The position numbers and the translations under genes were made by a program. Below are positions 24,317 to 33,899 of a stretch of 53,993 nucleotides of DNA, one piece after another. The stretch comes from Planctomycetaceae bacterium UBA6172 (GTDB taxonomy: Bacteria; Planctomycetota; Planctomycetia; Pirellulales; Pirellulaceae): assembly GCA_002422955.1 (NCBI GenBank), contig DITY01000238.1, positions 7,945 through 61,937 on the forward strand. The letters run 5' to 3'. The notes beneath the pieces were generated by a model, which searched no databases, was not told the origin of the DNA, and saw nothing but the letters and a program-made list of their open reading frames with translations. Every line of letters starts with the position of its first letter. Position 1 is the first letter of the stretch.

Positions 24317-25531
24317 TTGCGGATCGCCTATTTTGATTGTTTTAGCGGGATCAGCGGAGACATGGTTCTGGGGGCGTTGGTCGACCTGGGGGTGCCGCTC
24401 TCGCAAATTCAGGCCGGCGTCGCTTCGCTGGGATTGAGCGAGGTCGAGATCACCTCGGAAATCGTCAAGAAGAACGGTTTCCGTGCTGTCCAGGTCCGCA
24501 TCAACCATCCCCCCGAGCATAAGCATCGGCATCTGCACCACATCGAGGCGATGATCGACGCGGGCGATCAATTGACGCCCGGAGCCAAGGAGTTGGCGAA
24601 GCGAATTTTTTCGCTGATCGGCATCGCGGAGGCCAAGATGCACGGCACGACGATCCAAAAGGTTCATTTTCACGAAGTCGGGGCGATCGATTCGATCGCG
24701 GACATTGTCGGCACGGCGATCGGTTTCGATGCCTTGGGGATCGAGCGGTTCGAGTCGTCGCCGGTGCCAACCGGTCGTGGCAGTGTTCGGATCGCTCATG
24801 GTTTAGTGTCGATTCCGGCCCCGGCGACGGCGGAATTGCTTTGCGGCGCGGAAATCGCCCCCTGCGACATCGAGCAGGAAATGACGACCCCGACGGGAGC
24901 GGCGATTCTCAAGGCCACGGTCAGCCAATTCGGGCCTTGGCCCGCGATGCGTCTGGAAGCGATCGGTTGCGGGGCCGGCACACGGGATCTGACCGAGCGG
25001 GCGAATCTCCTGCGGATCGCGATCGGCGAGGCGGACGCGGCGTCGGGCCTGTCCGCTGCCGCTTCGGCCATCCCCAGCGAGGCGGACCGGGTGACGGTGA
25101 TCGACACCAATGTCGACGATTCACCCCCCGAGGATTTGGCGACCTGTGTCACAAAGCTTTTCGCCGCCGGGGCCTTGGACGTCTATCAAATCCCGTGTGT
25201 GATGAAAAAAGGACGCAGCGGCGTGCAGCTGACCGTGATCTGTCAGCCGAACGACGCCCCCGCGTTGGAGCAGATCGTCTTGACCCAGACGACGACGATC
25301 GGGCTGCGTCGCTATCCTGCGGATCGTCGCAAACTGATTCGACGCGAGGTCGTGCTGCAGACGTCACTGGGGCCGATTCGCGCCAAGGCGGTCAAGCTGG
25401 GTTCCGGACGCGAGCGGATGATGGTCGAGCACGAGGATGCCGCGGCGGTCGCGGAGCGGGGGCAGGTGAGTATGTCCGACGTGCGGCAAGCCGCTGCCAT
25501 CGCCTGGGGAAATCAGACTTTCGGCGGTTGA
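24317..25531 (+). CDS. larC: Nickel pincer cofactor biosynthesis protein LarC
   Basis: 404 residues. LarC inserts nickel into the pyridinium dithio-bis-carboxylic mononucleotide in a CTP-dependent reaction, giving the NPN cofactor of lactate racemase and related enzymes. Evidence: RIAYFDCFSGISGDMVLGAL at the very start is the family hallmark; EHKHRHLHHIEAM is His-rich and metal-binding; FHEVGAIDSIADIVG, PVPTGRGSVRIAHG and TPTGAAILK follow; the C-terminal domain has NVDDSPPEDLA and MKKGRSGVQLTVIC. The TTG start at 24317 has GGAG 8 bases before it; an in-frame ATG at 24263 would add 18 residues outside the family. No larA, larB or larE is in the window. It converges on aroK with a 19-bp overlap. 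Confidence 0.9.
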   Translation: MRIAYFDCFSGISGDMVLGALVDLGVPLSQIQAGVASLGLSEVEITSEIVKKNGFRAVQVRINHPPEHKHRHLHHIEAMIDAGDQLTPGAKELAKRIFSLIGIAEAKMHGTTIQKVHFHEVGAIDSIADIVGTAIGFDALGIERFESSPVPTGRGSVRIAHGLVSIPAPATAELLCGAEIAPCDIEQEMTTPTGAAILKATVSQFGPWPAMRLEAIGCGAGTRDLTERANLLRIAIGEADAASGLSAAASAIPSEADRVTVIDTNVDDSPPEDLATCVTKLFAAGALDVYQIPCVMKKGRSGVQLTVICQPNDAPALEQIVLTQTTTIGLRRYPADRRKLIRREVVLQTSLGPIRAKAVKLGSGRERMMVEHEDAAAVAERGQVSMSDVRQAAAIAWGNQTFGG

Positions 25532-26127
25532 TCGAGCGTAGCCCCGATCGCCTGCAGCACCCGATTCGTGATCGCGCGGACCCCGCGACCCGTGGTATCG
25601 ATCTGATAGCTGGCGACTTCCGCGTACAGCGGTTCTCGTTTGGCGAGCAGCGTTTGGATCTCCTGACGCGGCGGCAGGCCCGTCAGCGGCGGCCTTCGGC
25701 GTGATGTTGATGCATCCCGATGCAGGCGCTGCAGAACGGTGTCCGCGTCCACCTGGAGCCAAACGCTCACCCCGGAGCTGCGAATTCGCATGCGATTGGC
25801 TTCGCGCAGCACCGCGCCACCACCGAGCGAGATCACGGCCGGTGCCCGTTTTGAAACCGCCTCCAGCACCGCTTGTTCCAAATCGCGAAACCCCTCCTCG
25901 CCATCGCTCGCGAAGATGTCTTGAATCGAGCGTCCGGATTGGCTTTCGATCTCGTCATCCAGATCGATCCATGGCCGCTGCAGGCGTCTGGCGACGGCGC
26001 GGCCGACAGCGCTTTTGCCGGAACCGCGATAACCGGTCAGGTACAGGTGTTTTTCATTCAAGATTGCGGGGCACGCTGGCTGCGGAGCAATCGATTCGCT
26101 CCCTCGGGGTGGCGCATCTTTTTTCAT
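25513..26127 (-). CDS. aroK: Shikimate kinase
   Basis: 204 residues from the ATG at 26127. It phosphorylates shikimate at O3 with ATP, the fifth step of the chorismate pathway. Walker A GYRGSGKSAVG at about 32-42; WIDLDDEIE supplies the Asp pair for Mg and shikimate; FRDLEQAVL and ISLGGGAVL give the substrate Arg and the GGG motif; RRPPLTG is the lid region. The first 25 residues are an unconserved extension. GGAG lies about 10 bases upstream. The ATG overlaps the stop of dus (ATGA at 26124-26127). The 3' end overlaps the convergent larC by 19 bp. Confidence 0.92.
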   Translation of the reverse strand: MKKDAPPRGSESIAPQPACPAILNEKHLYLTGYRGSGKSAVGRAVARRLQRPWIDLDDEIESQSGRSIQDIFASDGEEGFRDLEQAVLEAVSKRAPAVISLGGGAVLREANRMRIRSSGVSVWLQVDADTVLQRLHRDASTSRRRPPLTGLPPRQEIQTLLAKREPLYAEVASYQIDTTGRGVRAITNRVLQAIGATLDQPPKV

Positions 26128-27254
26128 GAGCAAGTCTCTCCTTCTTGCTGACCGCCATGGACCTCGCGTGGCACGTAGCGGCCCGGCCGGTCTTCGGCGT
26201 AGTGAGTTTGAAGGACCCGTTCGACTTCTTCGGGAGACGACACTCGAACCAACGCTTCGCGAACTGCCAGGTGCTCGGGGTGGCTAGCCGAGTACTTGAT
26301 ACAGAACTTACGCATCATGATCATCGAGCGTTTCTCGCCGTAGGTTTCGCGGCAGAGCCGAAAATGTTCTCGGATCACTCCCGCCTGCACTCCGAGCGAC
26401 GGTGGCGGCGGCAACGGGCGGCCGTTCCACAAGGCATCGACCTGCTCGAAAATCCACGGATTGCCGATCGCGCCACGAGCGATCGTGACGCCGTCAACTC
26501 CGGTCTCGGCGATCATCCGCAGGCAATCCTCGGCCGAGAACAGGTCGCCACTGCCGAAGATCAAGCGTTCTGGGCCGACATGCCGTTTGACTTCCGCCAA
26601 AAAATCCCAGCGGCTCGGCCCTACATAGCGTTGTCGCACGGTTCGGCCATGGACGGTGATCGCGGCCACGCCCAACGCGAACGCCCCGTCGAGGATTTCG
26701 TAAAAGTGGTCGCGGGAGGCGCTGCTGTCGTCCATGCCGCGGCGCATTTTGAGCGTCACGGGGCGGTCCGGTGGCACGGCGTCACGGGTGCGGGCGACGA
26801 TCTCCAACGCGACCTTCGGCTGAGACAGATGAAAGCCCCCGCGGCAGCGGCCTAGGACTTTCTTGACCGGGCAGCCGAAGTTGATGTCGATAACGTCGAA
26901 TCCGGCATCCGCCAGCTTCACCGCCCCTGCCGCGAATTGGTTCGGTTCGCTGCCCATCAACTGGCCACCAACCGGATGTTCCTCGGCGGCGATCTCCAGG
27001 AAGTGGCGAGTCTTGGCGCGGTCGGTCAGCGAGACCAGGAACTGATCGAGCATCACTTCGCAGAGCGCGTAGGCCGCGCCGTGTCGGCGAGCCAAAACCC
27101 GCATCGGCAGGTCGCTGTAACCGCTGAGAGCCGCCTGGAAGAAAGGGCTAGCGATCGCCACGCCACCGACGGACAGCGGTCGGCCCCTTTTTTGTCCGCC
27201 GTCGCTGTGAGACGATTCGGCAGCAACGTCAAAATCTAGTCTGCTCACTCGCAT
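26124..27254 (-). CDS. dus: tRNA-dihydrouridine synthase
   Basis: 376 residues. An FMN enzyme that reduces specific uridines in tRNA D-loops. IASPFFQAALSGYSDLPMR is the N-terminal barrel strand with FMN contacts; DINFGCPVKKV carries the catalytic Cys (about 128); VTLKMRRGMDD, AITVHGRTVRQRY and LIFGSGDLFSAED form the substrate and FMN sites; GVTIARGAIGNPWIF is the phosphate-binding strand. The C-terminal helical domain follows. It is closest to the DusB group. The ATG at 27254 is preferred; the frame is open to 27821 but that part is antisense to galM. The start lies only 27 bp from the divergent galM start. Its TGA overlaps the aroK ATG. Confidence 0.9.
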   Translation of the reverse strand: MRVSRLDFDVAAESSHSDGGQKRGRPLSVGGVAIASPFFQAALSGYSDLPMRVLARRHGAAYALCEVMLDQFLVSLTDRAKTRHFLEIAAEEHPVGGQLMGSEPNQFAAGAVKLADAGFDVIDINFGCPVKKVLGRCRGGFHLSQPKVALEIVARTRDAVPPDRPVTLKMRRGMDDSSASRDHFYEILDGAFALGVAAITVHGRTVRQRYVGPSRWDFLAEVKRHVGPERLIFGSGDLFSAEDCLRMIAETGVDGVTIARGAIGNPWIFEQVDALWNGRPLPPPPSLGVQAGVIREHFRLCRETYGEKRSMIMMRKFCIKYSASHPEHLAVREALVRVSSPEEVERVLQTHYAEDRPGRYVPREVHGGQQEGETCS

Positions 27255-27281
27255 CCTCTCCCAACCCACTCGGTCACGATC

Positions 27282-28331
27282 ATGCAGACCCGCACGGAAC
27301 CTTTTGGTCAAACCCCCGACGGCCAGCCAGTGAGCGTCTTCACGCTTACCAACGGACGCGGACACTCGATCCGATTGACCAACTATGGTGCCGTCCTGAT
27401 GGATGTCAACCTGCCGGACGCCCAGGGCCGGATCGAGAACGTCAATCTTTCGTTCAGCACCCTGCAGCCCTACCTCGGCAAGCACCCGCACTTCGGTTCG
27501 ACGATCGGTCGGTTCTGCAATCGGATCGGCCAGGGGCAGTTCGCGATCGACGGCAAACCCTACCAGGTGACCCGAAACCTCGGCCAGCATCACCTGCACG
27601 GCGGGGCGGTCGGGTTCGATCACTTGCTGTGGGAGGCTCAGCCCTATGCCGAAAACGGTGTCGCGGGCGTCCGTTTTCGCCTCACCAGCCCCGACGGCAT
27701 GGAAGGCTTTCCGGGCACTCTCGAGGCGATCGCCGATTACAGCTTCAGCGAAGCCGATGAGTTGAAGATGGTGTTCGAAGCGACCACCGACGCACCGACC
27801 CATGTCAACCTGTGCAATCACAGTTATTGGAACCTAGGGGGCGTGGGCAGTGGCCAGGTGCTCGATACGGTCCTGACCCTGGACGCGGACGAAGTGCTCG
27901 ATGTCGATGCCGACCTGATTCCCACCGGCCGGAGCAATCCGGTGACGGGCAGCGGCCTCGATTTCCGACAACCGACGGCGCTCGGTGAGCGAATCGACCA
28001 GTACGCCGCGACCAAAGGCTATGACCACTGCTTCGTCGTCCGCGGCCCCGCCGGCACACTCCGCAAGGCGGCGCGGGCCGAGGATCATCGCTCGGGCCGG
28101 GTGATGGAGGTCTGGACAACCCAGCCCGCGGTACAGCTCTATACCGGCAACCATTTGGCCGGCATCCCGTCATCCGGCGGTTATGGCCGACACGACGCGT
28201 TTTGCCTGGAAACCCAGCACCATCCCGACGCCCCCAATCACGCGAACTTCCCCTCGACCTTGCTCAGGCAAGGGGAACGGTTCAGCGAGACGACCGTGCA
28301 TCGCTTCTCGACCGAAATCACTCTTCCGTGA
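27282..28331 (+). CDS. galM: Aldose 1-epimerase (galactose mutarotase)
   Basis: 349 residues, normal for GalM. It interconverts alpha and beta anomers of galactose and glucose. IRLTNYGAVLMDVNLPD opens the beta-sandwich; STIGRFCNRIGQGQFAIDG includes the conserved GRxxNRI; HHLHGGAVGFDHLLW holds the first catalytic His; THVNLCNHSYWNLGG holds the second His (NHSYWNL); and FCLETQHHPDAPNHANFPS has the catalytic Glu. No signal peptide, so cytoplasmic. It is divergent from dus with a 27-bp gap and overlaps the convergent cyclophilin gene by 14 bp. No other galactose gene is adjacent. Confidence 0.93.
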   Translation: MQTRTEPFGQTPDGQPVSVFTLTNGRGHSIRLTNYGAVLMDVNLPDAQGRIENVNLSFSTLQPYLGKHPHFGSTIGRFCNRIGQGQFAIDGKPYQVTRNLGQHHLHGGAVGFDHLLWEAQPYAENGVAGVRFRLTSPDGMEGFPGTLEAIADYSFSEADELKMVFEATTDAPTHVNLCNHSYWNLGGVGSGQVLDTVLTLDADEVLDVDADLIPTGRSNPVTGSGLDFRQPTALGERIDQYAATKGYDHCFVVRGPAGTLRKAARAEDHRSGRVMEVWTTQPAVQLYTGNHLAGIPSSGGYGRHDAFCLETQHHPDAPNHANFPSTLLRQGERFSETTVHRFSTEITLP

Positions 28332-28749
28332 TCTTGACGGTCGTGATCTTGTCGCCCTGCTTGACGGCATCGACGATATCTTGGCCTGCGATCACCTTGC
28401 CGAAGACGCTGTGCTTGCCATCCAGCCAAGGTGTCGCCACATGGGTGATGAAAAATTGGCTGCCGTTGGTGTTGGGACCAGAGTTGGCCATCGAGAGGAC
28501 GCCAGGGCCGTCATGCTTGAGCGTCGGGTGAAACTCATCCGCGAACTGGTAGCCCGGCCCGCCGGTTCCGCGCCCTTGGGGGCAACCGCCTTGGATCATG
28601 AAATCGGGGATTACCCGGTGGAAGATCAGGCCATCGTAAAACTTTTCATTTACCAGCTTCTCAAAGTTGGCGACGGTTTTCGGGGTTTTGTCGGCAAACA
28701 GCTCGATACGAATCACACCCTTGTCGGTGTCGAATGTGGCGACCTTCAT
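28318..28749 (-). CDS. Cyclophilin-type peptidyl-prolyl cis-trans isomerase
   Basis: 143 residues and no signal peptide, so a cytoplasmic, PpiB-like enzyme. FHRVIPDFMIQGG contains the catalytic Arg and the Phe/Met/Gln of the active site; GTGGPGYQFADEF is the usual loop; LSMANSGPNTNGSQFFIT is the core motif; WLDGKHSVFGKVI holds the last conserved His. The tryptophan normally found in eukaryotic cyclophilins is here WLDGKHSVFG as in bacterial forms. The start at 28749 (MKVATFDTDKG) is fixed by the family N-terminus; the frame upstream to 28866 is unrelated. It overlaps galM by 14 bp tail to tail. Confidence 0.92.
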   Translation of the reverse strand: MKVATFDTDKGVIRIELFADKTPKTVANFEKLVNEKFYDGLIFHRVIPDFMIQGGCPQGRGTGGPGYQFADEFHPTLKHDGPGVLSMANSGPNTNGSQFFITHVATPWLDGKHSVFGKVIAGQDIVDAVKQGDKITTVKITEE

Positions 28750-28893
28750 CAGCGGAACTCTGGTGTTGGGGTAAGGAAATGGCTTGAAAGCGGGGGCTAA
28801 ACCGGACCTAAGTCGGCTCGCTCGCTTTGCGGGCGTCAGCAGACGCGAAGCGGGTCGAAGCGTCAACCCGCTGGCGAGCCTCCGCCGATTCCG

Positions 28894-29541
28894 CTAGGCA
28901 GCGTCCCCAGCGGGTGTCGGCTCGGGGGGCGCCGCGGGCGGCACCTCGTCAACCGGTTCTGTCGGTGCCGCGGGTTCGGCGGACGCGGGATCGACAGGTA
29001 CAGGTTCGGCGGGCGGGGGGGCGGCTTCCTCGGCCGCGTTGTCGATCGGCGGCGCGGGATCGAATGCGGCCTCCCCTAAGCCGGTCAACGGGATGCGTTG
29101 GCCGTCCGCGAGGATCAGCACGTAGGCGTTCTCGGGATCGCTTTCGATCAGGGTCGGATTGACCGACAGCTTCCCCGTTCCCTTGGTGCCCCGAACGTTC
29201 AAGACCATCATCCCGGCTTCGTCGGGGTTGCTCATCCCCGAGAAGTTCAAGTCGACCTGCTCGATTTCCCCGATGTGTTGGACGATTTCGGGTGAATTAC
29301 GAACCTGATCCGTGACGCCCCGCGAGAATTCATTCTGGAATGTTCGGAATCCGAAAAATCCGAGCCCGCAGCAGATCGCCAAGAGCAGTAGGCTCAACGC
29401 CCCGAAGATCCCGAGGACCCACAGCAGCACACGGCCGCCGGAACTCGGTTGAGGACCGAAATTCGGCGGGGAATAGTTACCGCCACCTGGCGGCAATTGG
29501 CCTGAGGGAGGGAGCGGATCCCATTGATTTCCTTGTGACAT
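28894..29541 (-). CDS. Single-TM membrane protein, cytochrome-oxidase-assembly (Coa1)-like
   Basis: 215 residues from the ATG at 29541. The N-terminal 40 residues are Pro/Gly-rich and soluble, then one strong membrane segment (VLLWVLGIFGALSLLLLAIC, about 44-63). The outer domain has a helix (EIVQHIGEIEQVDLNFSG), then strands with MVLNVRGTKGTGKLSV and YVLILADGQRIPL, which resemble the Coa1/Tim21-type small beta domain (helix, then VxGxKGxGxL). The C-terminal 55 residues are an acidic Pro/Ala/Glu tail. The Coa1 comparison is from memory and is a moderate match only. Proximity to the oxidase operon, about 4.4 kb away, fits but proves nothing. Confidence 0.55.
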   Translation of the reverse strand: MSQGNQWDPLPPSGQLPPGGGNYSPPNFGPQPSSGGRVLLWVLGIFGALSLLLLAICCGLGFFGFRTFQNEFSRGVTDQVRNSPEIVQHIGEIEQVDLNFSGMSNPDEAGMMVLNVRGTKGTGKLSVNPTLIESDPENAYVLILADGQRIPLTGLGEAAFDPAPPIDNAAEEAAPPPAEPVPVDPASAEPAAPTEPVDEVPPAAPPEPTPAGDAA

Positions 29542-29606
29542 GGTCACTTCCATAGCCGTCAAACGGCCCGCGAGGGGGAGAGGTTGGATTGGCCATTATG
29601 GGCCGT

Positions 29607-31243
<1,637 letters not shown>

Positions 31244-31247
<4 letters not shown>

Positions 31248-32044
31248 GCTGGCCTCGCGGGATCTGGGAATGGGGGCACCATCATGTTGACCGGGCCGAT
31301 CCCCTTGCCCAGGCCGGGGGCGGAGCGAATGGCCGAGGCCACGAACGCTTTCGCCCCCGTTGCAGCAGCCTGCAAATCCTGACCCAGCGCGATCCGCGCG
31401 GTCAGCGCGGCCGCAAAGACGCAGCCAGAACCGTGAGACGACCGTGTCTCCAAACGCTCGGATTCCAACCAGCAGGTTCCGTCCGCGGTCCGCAACAGCT
31501 CGAGCGAACGCCCCTCGATCTCGCCACCCTTGATCAGCACGTTCGCGGCACCTAGCTTCCGAATCGCATCCGCCGCGGCGAGCATCGTCGCCCGCGAGTT
31601 CACTTCGATGCCGCACAATCGGCTCGCTTCGAGGCGATTGGGCGTGACCAGATACGCGGTGGGCAGCAGTTCATTGATCACGGCTTCCACCGCCGATTCT
31701 TCGATCAGCGGATGGCCGTGTTTGCTGATCATCACCGGGTCGACGATCAGCGGGAACCGGAACCGCTGAGCGGCTCGGGCTAGGCTGCGGATCACCTCGC
31801 AGTCGCCCAACGCACCCGTTTTGGCAGCCGCCGGCGGGATGTCGTTGAGAACGGCCTCCAACTGGGCGATCACGAAGTCGGGATCGAGCACGCGAACGTC
31901 GGTGACCGCGCGCGTGTTTTGCACCGTCAGCAACGTGACGACGGTGGTCGCATAAACGCCATGTTGGTGAAAGGTTTTGACATCCGCCTGCAGCCCTGCG
32001 CCCCCCGACGGGTCCGATCCGGCGATCGTCAGCGCGACGGTCAT
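31244..32044 (-). CDS. thiD: Hydroxymethylpyrimidine (phosphate) kinase
   Basis: 266 residues, normal for ThiD. It phosphorylates HMP and HMP-P to HMP-PP for thiamine synthesis. VALTIAGSDPSGGAGLQAD is the N-terminal signature; GVYATTVVTLLTVQNT, VDPVMISKHGHPL and LVTPNRLEASRL are the substrate strands; SHGSGCVFAAALTA is the ribokinase-fold anion hole with catalytic position GSGC. It lacks any fused ThiE domain. It overlaps both neighbours by ATGA, so it is the middle gene of a three-gene translationally coupled unit (membrane protein, thiD, selO). No TPP riboswitch was seen upstream, and no other thiamine gene is near. Confidence 0.93.
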
Positions 32045-32880
32045 GGGGAAGCCCCTGGGGGCGAAGGCGGGACCAGTCGTTCCCGCTCCGCCTCGCTGAA
32101 GGAACCCGGCTGCCGGGTCGAACGGGGGATCAACTGGTCGAGCATCGGCATCACCAGCGACCGGTACAGGGCTTCTCCCAAAGGCGAGCTCTTGATCATT
32201 CGCATCGTCTCGTAGGCAGACTCGCCCTCGTCCGCATTCAGTTCCGTCTCCAGCGTGCGACCCGCGGCGTCGACCAGTACTGACCGATAACGCCAGCCAC
32301 CACTTTCCCTGGGCTCGCGAACCACGTCATGAAACTGAGCGGTGTCGAAATCGAAAGGCCCGGCGATCGGCGTTTCCGCGGGGGCTGCGGCTCGTTCTGG
32401 CAAACTCATCGCGGACCGGACCTTACCACCCACTTCATCGATCGATTGGGGCGTCGCAAGTTGCTCCAAGCGTGCCAGGTTTCGTCGCAGTTCATCTCGC
32501 TTGCGTTCGTCGCTCGCTCGGTCCGAGTTCTCGATCGCTGAGGTGACCGCCGATGCGATCTGCTCTGCCTGCACCGCGGGCTCGGCCGCTGCGGCCGGAG
32601 TCTCCTCATCGCTCAGGCCGAGCTTCGTGGCTTGCGCCACCACCGCGTCGGCGGGAACGTCTCCCCCTGAAGCGGCCGCCATGGCTGAACTCGAGGGCGT
32701 TGCCGAATTCGACTTCCGCTGCGGGAAATAGACTACGAGCAACACGCCGACCAGCAGCAGATGAAACAAGAGCGACCCGATCAGGGCGAGCCGCCATCTC
32801 GGATTCCACTCGCCGCGCGGCTCCTTGGGACCCACCGCGTCTGGCTGCGTCGTGTCGCTGGCGCTAGCAGGGTGTTCCAT
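32041..32880 (-). CDS. Single-TM membrane protein of unknown function
   Basis: 279 residues. A short Pro-rich cytoplasmic N-terminus ends in NPRWRLALIG, followed by one membrane span (SLLFHLLLVGVLLVVYF, about 35-51) and a long outer part, like TonB or type II membrane proteins. The first outer region is Ala/Ser/Glu-rich and disordered; a charged helix follows (DERKRDELRRNLARLEQL). A folded C-terminal region has FDFDTAQFHDVVRE, GGWRYRSVLVDAAGRTLETEL and LVMPMLDQLIP. No TonB box or known domain is recognised. It heads the operon with thiD and selO (ATGA at 32041-32044), an odd association. Confidence 0.72.
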   Translation of the reverse strand: MEHPASASDTTQPDAVGPKEPRGEWNPRWRLALIGSLLFHLLLVGVLLVVYFPQRKSNSATPSSSAMAAASGGDVPADAVVAQATKLGLSDEETPAAAAEPAVQAEQIASAVTSAIENSDRASDERKRDELRRNLARLEQLATPQSIDEVGGKVRSAMSLPERAAAPAETPIAGPFDFDTAQFHDVVREPRESGGWRYRSVLVDAAGRTLETELNADEGESAYETMRMIKSSPLGEALYRSLVMPMLDQLIPRSTRQPGSFSEAERERLVPPSPPGASP

Positions 32881-33234
32881 GACGCGATCGTTGGGCGAGA
32901 GTGCGTAACCGCCGTTTGACGGGGAAACGAAGGGATGACCGGCGGAAAAATAATCCCGCCGGTTTCAGTCTAGGGCGGTGAGCGAGAGGCGATAAGCCCC
33001 GCGGGTTGTGGTTTACAACGGCTAGGGTTCGGCCCAAGCAAGCCTGATCCTCGGCTCGATGGCAGGTCGCAGCGATTCCCGCAGCGATTCCAGTGGCGAG
33101 TCACAGCGAGCGGGCTGTTGAGATATATTCCGGGACGACCGGTATTCCTCAACGGCTCGGCAGCCCGCTAATCACCGCGGACACTGCTCCGCCTGTCGAC
33201 TTCATTCCGCCCCATTTTACCAAGCGAGACCCTC
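32881..33234. other. 354-bp divergent intergenic region
   Basis: No gene is seen. It separates the minus-strand membrane protein-thiD-selO operon from the plus-strand DJ-1/PfpI gene, so both promoters should be here. It contains the perfect hairpin at 32938-32963 and an AT-rich TATATT at 33124-33129 that could be a -10 for the PfpI gene, without a good -35. Confidence 0.5.
32938..32963. repeat. Perfect hairpin in the leader of the thiD-selO operon
   Basis: ACCGGCGG and CCGCCGGT form an 8-bp stem around the AT-rich loop AAAAATAATC, 58 bp upstream of the first ATG of the operon. It is a possible operator or mRNA leader stem. It lacks a downstream T-run on either strand, so it is not a clear terminator. 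Confidence 0.5.
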
Positions 33235-33813
33235 ATGTCCTTGGGCCAAGTATTGATCGTCATCGGCGACGCCACCGAGACACTCGACACGATGTACCCT
33301 TATTACCGCCTTCAGGAAGCGGGCTTCCGCCCCGTCGTCGCGGCGCCAGAGAAACGGCTCTACCAGATGGTGATGCACGAGGTGAAACCGGGCTGGACGA
33401 TCACCAAGGAGTGGGAGGGGTACACCCTGCAGGCGGACATCGCCTTTCGGGACATCCGCCCCGAGGAGTATGCCGGCATTCTGTTCTCCGGCGGCCGCGC
33501 TCCCGAGTACATCCGCTATGACCAAGATTTAGTGCGGGTGACACGACATTTCTTCGAGGCCGACAAACCGGTGGCGAGCGTTTGCCATGGGGTCGAGATC
33601 CCCGCCTATGCTGACTGCGTCCGCGGACGAAAGATGGCTACCGTCCCCAAATGCAGGTTCGATCTCGAGGTCTGCGGCGGCACGTTTGTCGACGCGGCAT
33701 GCGTGATCGACCGCAATTTGGTTAGCGGGCGAACGTTTCACGACAACGGTCACTATGTGGGGCCGTGGATCCAGCTACTGATTGCCGCCGCGAAAGAAAA
33801 CGCAACCGGTTGA
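33235..33813 (+). CDS. DJ-1/PfpI family protein
   Basis: 192 residues, cytoplasmic. GQVLIVIGDATETLDTMYPYY opens the class I glutamine-amidotransferase-like fold with the acidic Glu15; GILFSGGRAPEYIRYD is the GGxAPExxR motif; VASVCHGVEIPAYAD is the nucleophile elbow with Cys117 followed by His118, as in PfpI; CGGTFVDAACVIDRNLVSGRT continues the fold. PfpI relatives include proteases, glyoxalases and deglycases, so the reaction cannot be named. It stands alone, ending in convergence with coxA beside a hairpin. Confidence 0.88.
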   Translation: MSLGQVLIVIGDATETLDTMYPYYRLQEAGFRPVVAAPEKRLYQMVMHEVKPGWTITKEWEGYTLQADIAFRDIRPEEYAGILFSGGRAPEYIRYDQDLVRVTRHFFEADKPVASVCHGVEIPAYADCVRGRKMATVPKCRFDLEVCGGTFVDAACVIDRNLVSGRTFHDNGHYVGPWIQLLIAAAKENATG

Positions 33814-33834
33814 AGCTGATTTGTGAAAACAGCC

Positions 33835-33853
33835 CTCCGACCTAGGGTCGGAG
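33835..33853. terminator. Hairpin between convergent PfpI gene and coxA
   Basis: CTCCGACC and GGTCGGAG form an 8-bp stem around TAG, with CAGC/GCTG extending it after one mismatch. It lies 22 bp after the PfpI stop and 47 bp after the coxA stop on the other strand, so it could serve both. There is no T-run, so intrinsic termination would be weak. Confidence 0.5.
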
Positions 33854-33899
33854 AGCTGTCGCATGTGTCACAGAGCGTTTCGAATTCTCGATTTCAGGA

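Noticed and set aside
27255..27821. N-terminal extension of the dus frame
   Set aside because: It is antisense to galM, which has all GalM motifs; Dus proteins start near the chosen ATG.
31248..31616. N-terminal extension of the selO frame
   Set aside because: Arg/Gly/Ala-rich and inside thiD; the ATGA overlap and the family N-terminus place the start at 31247.
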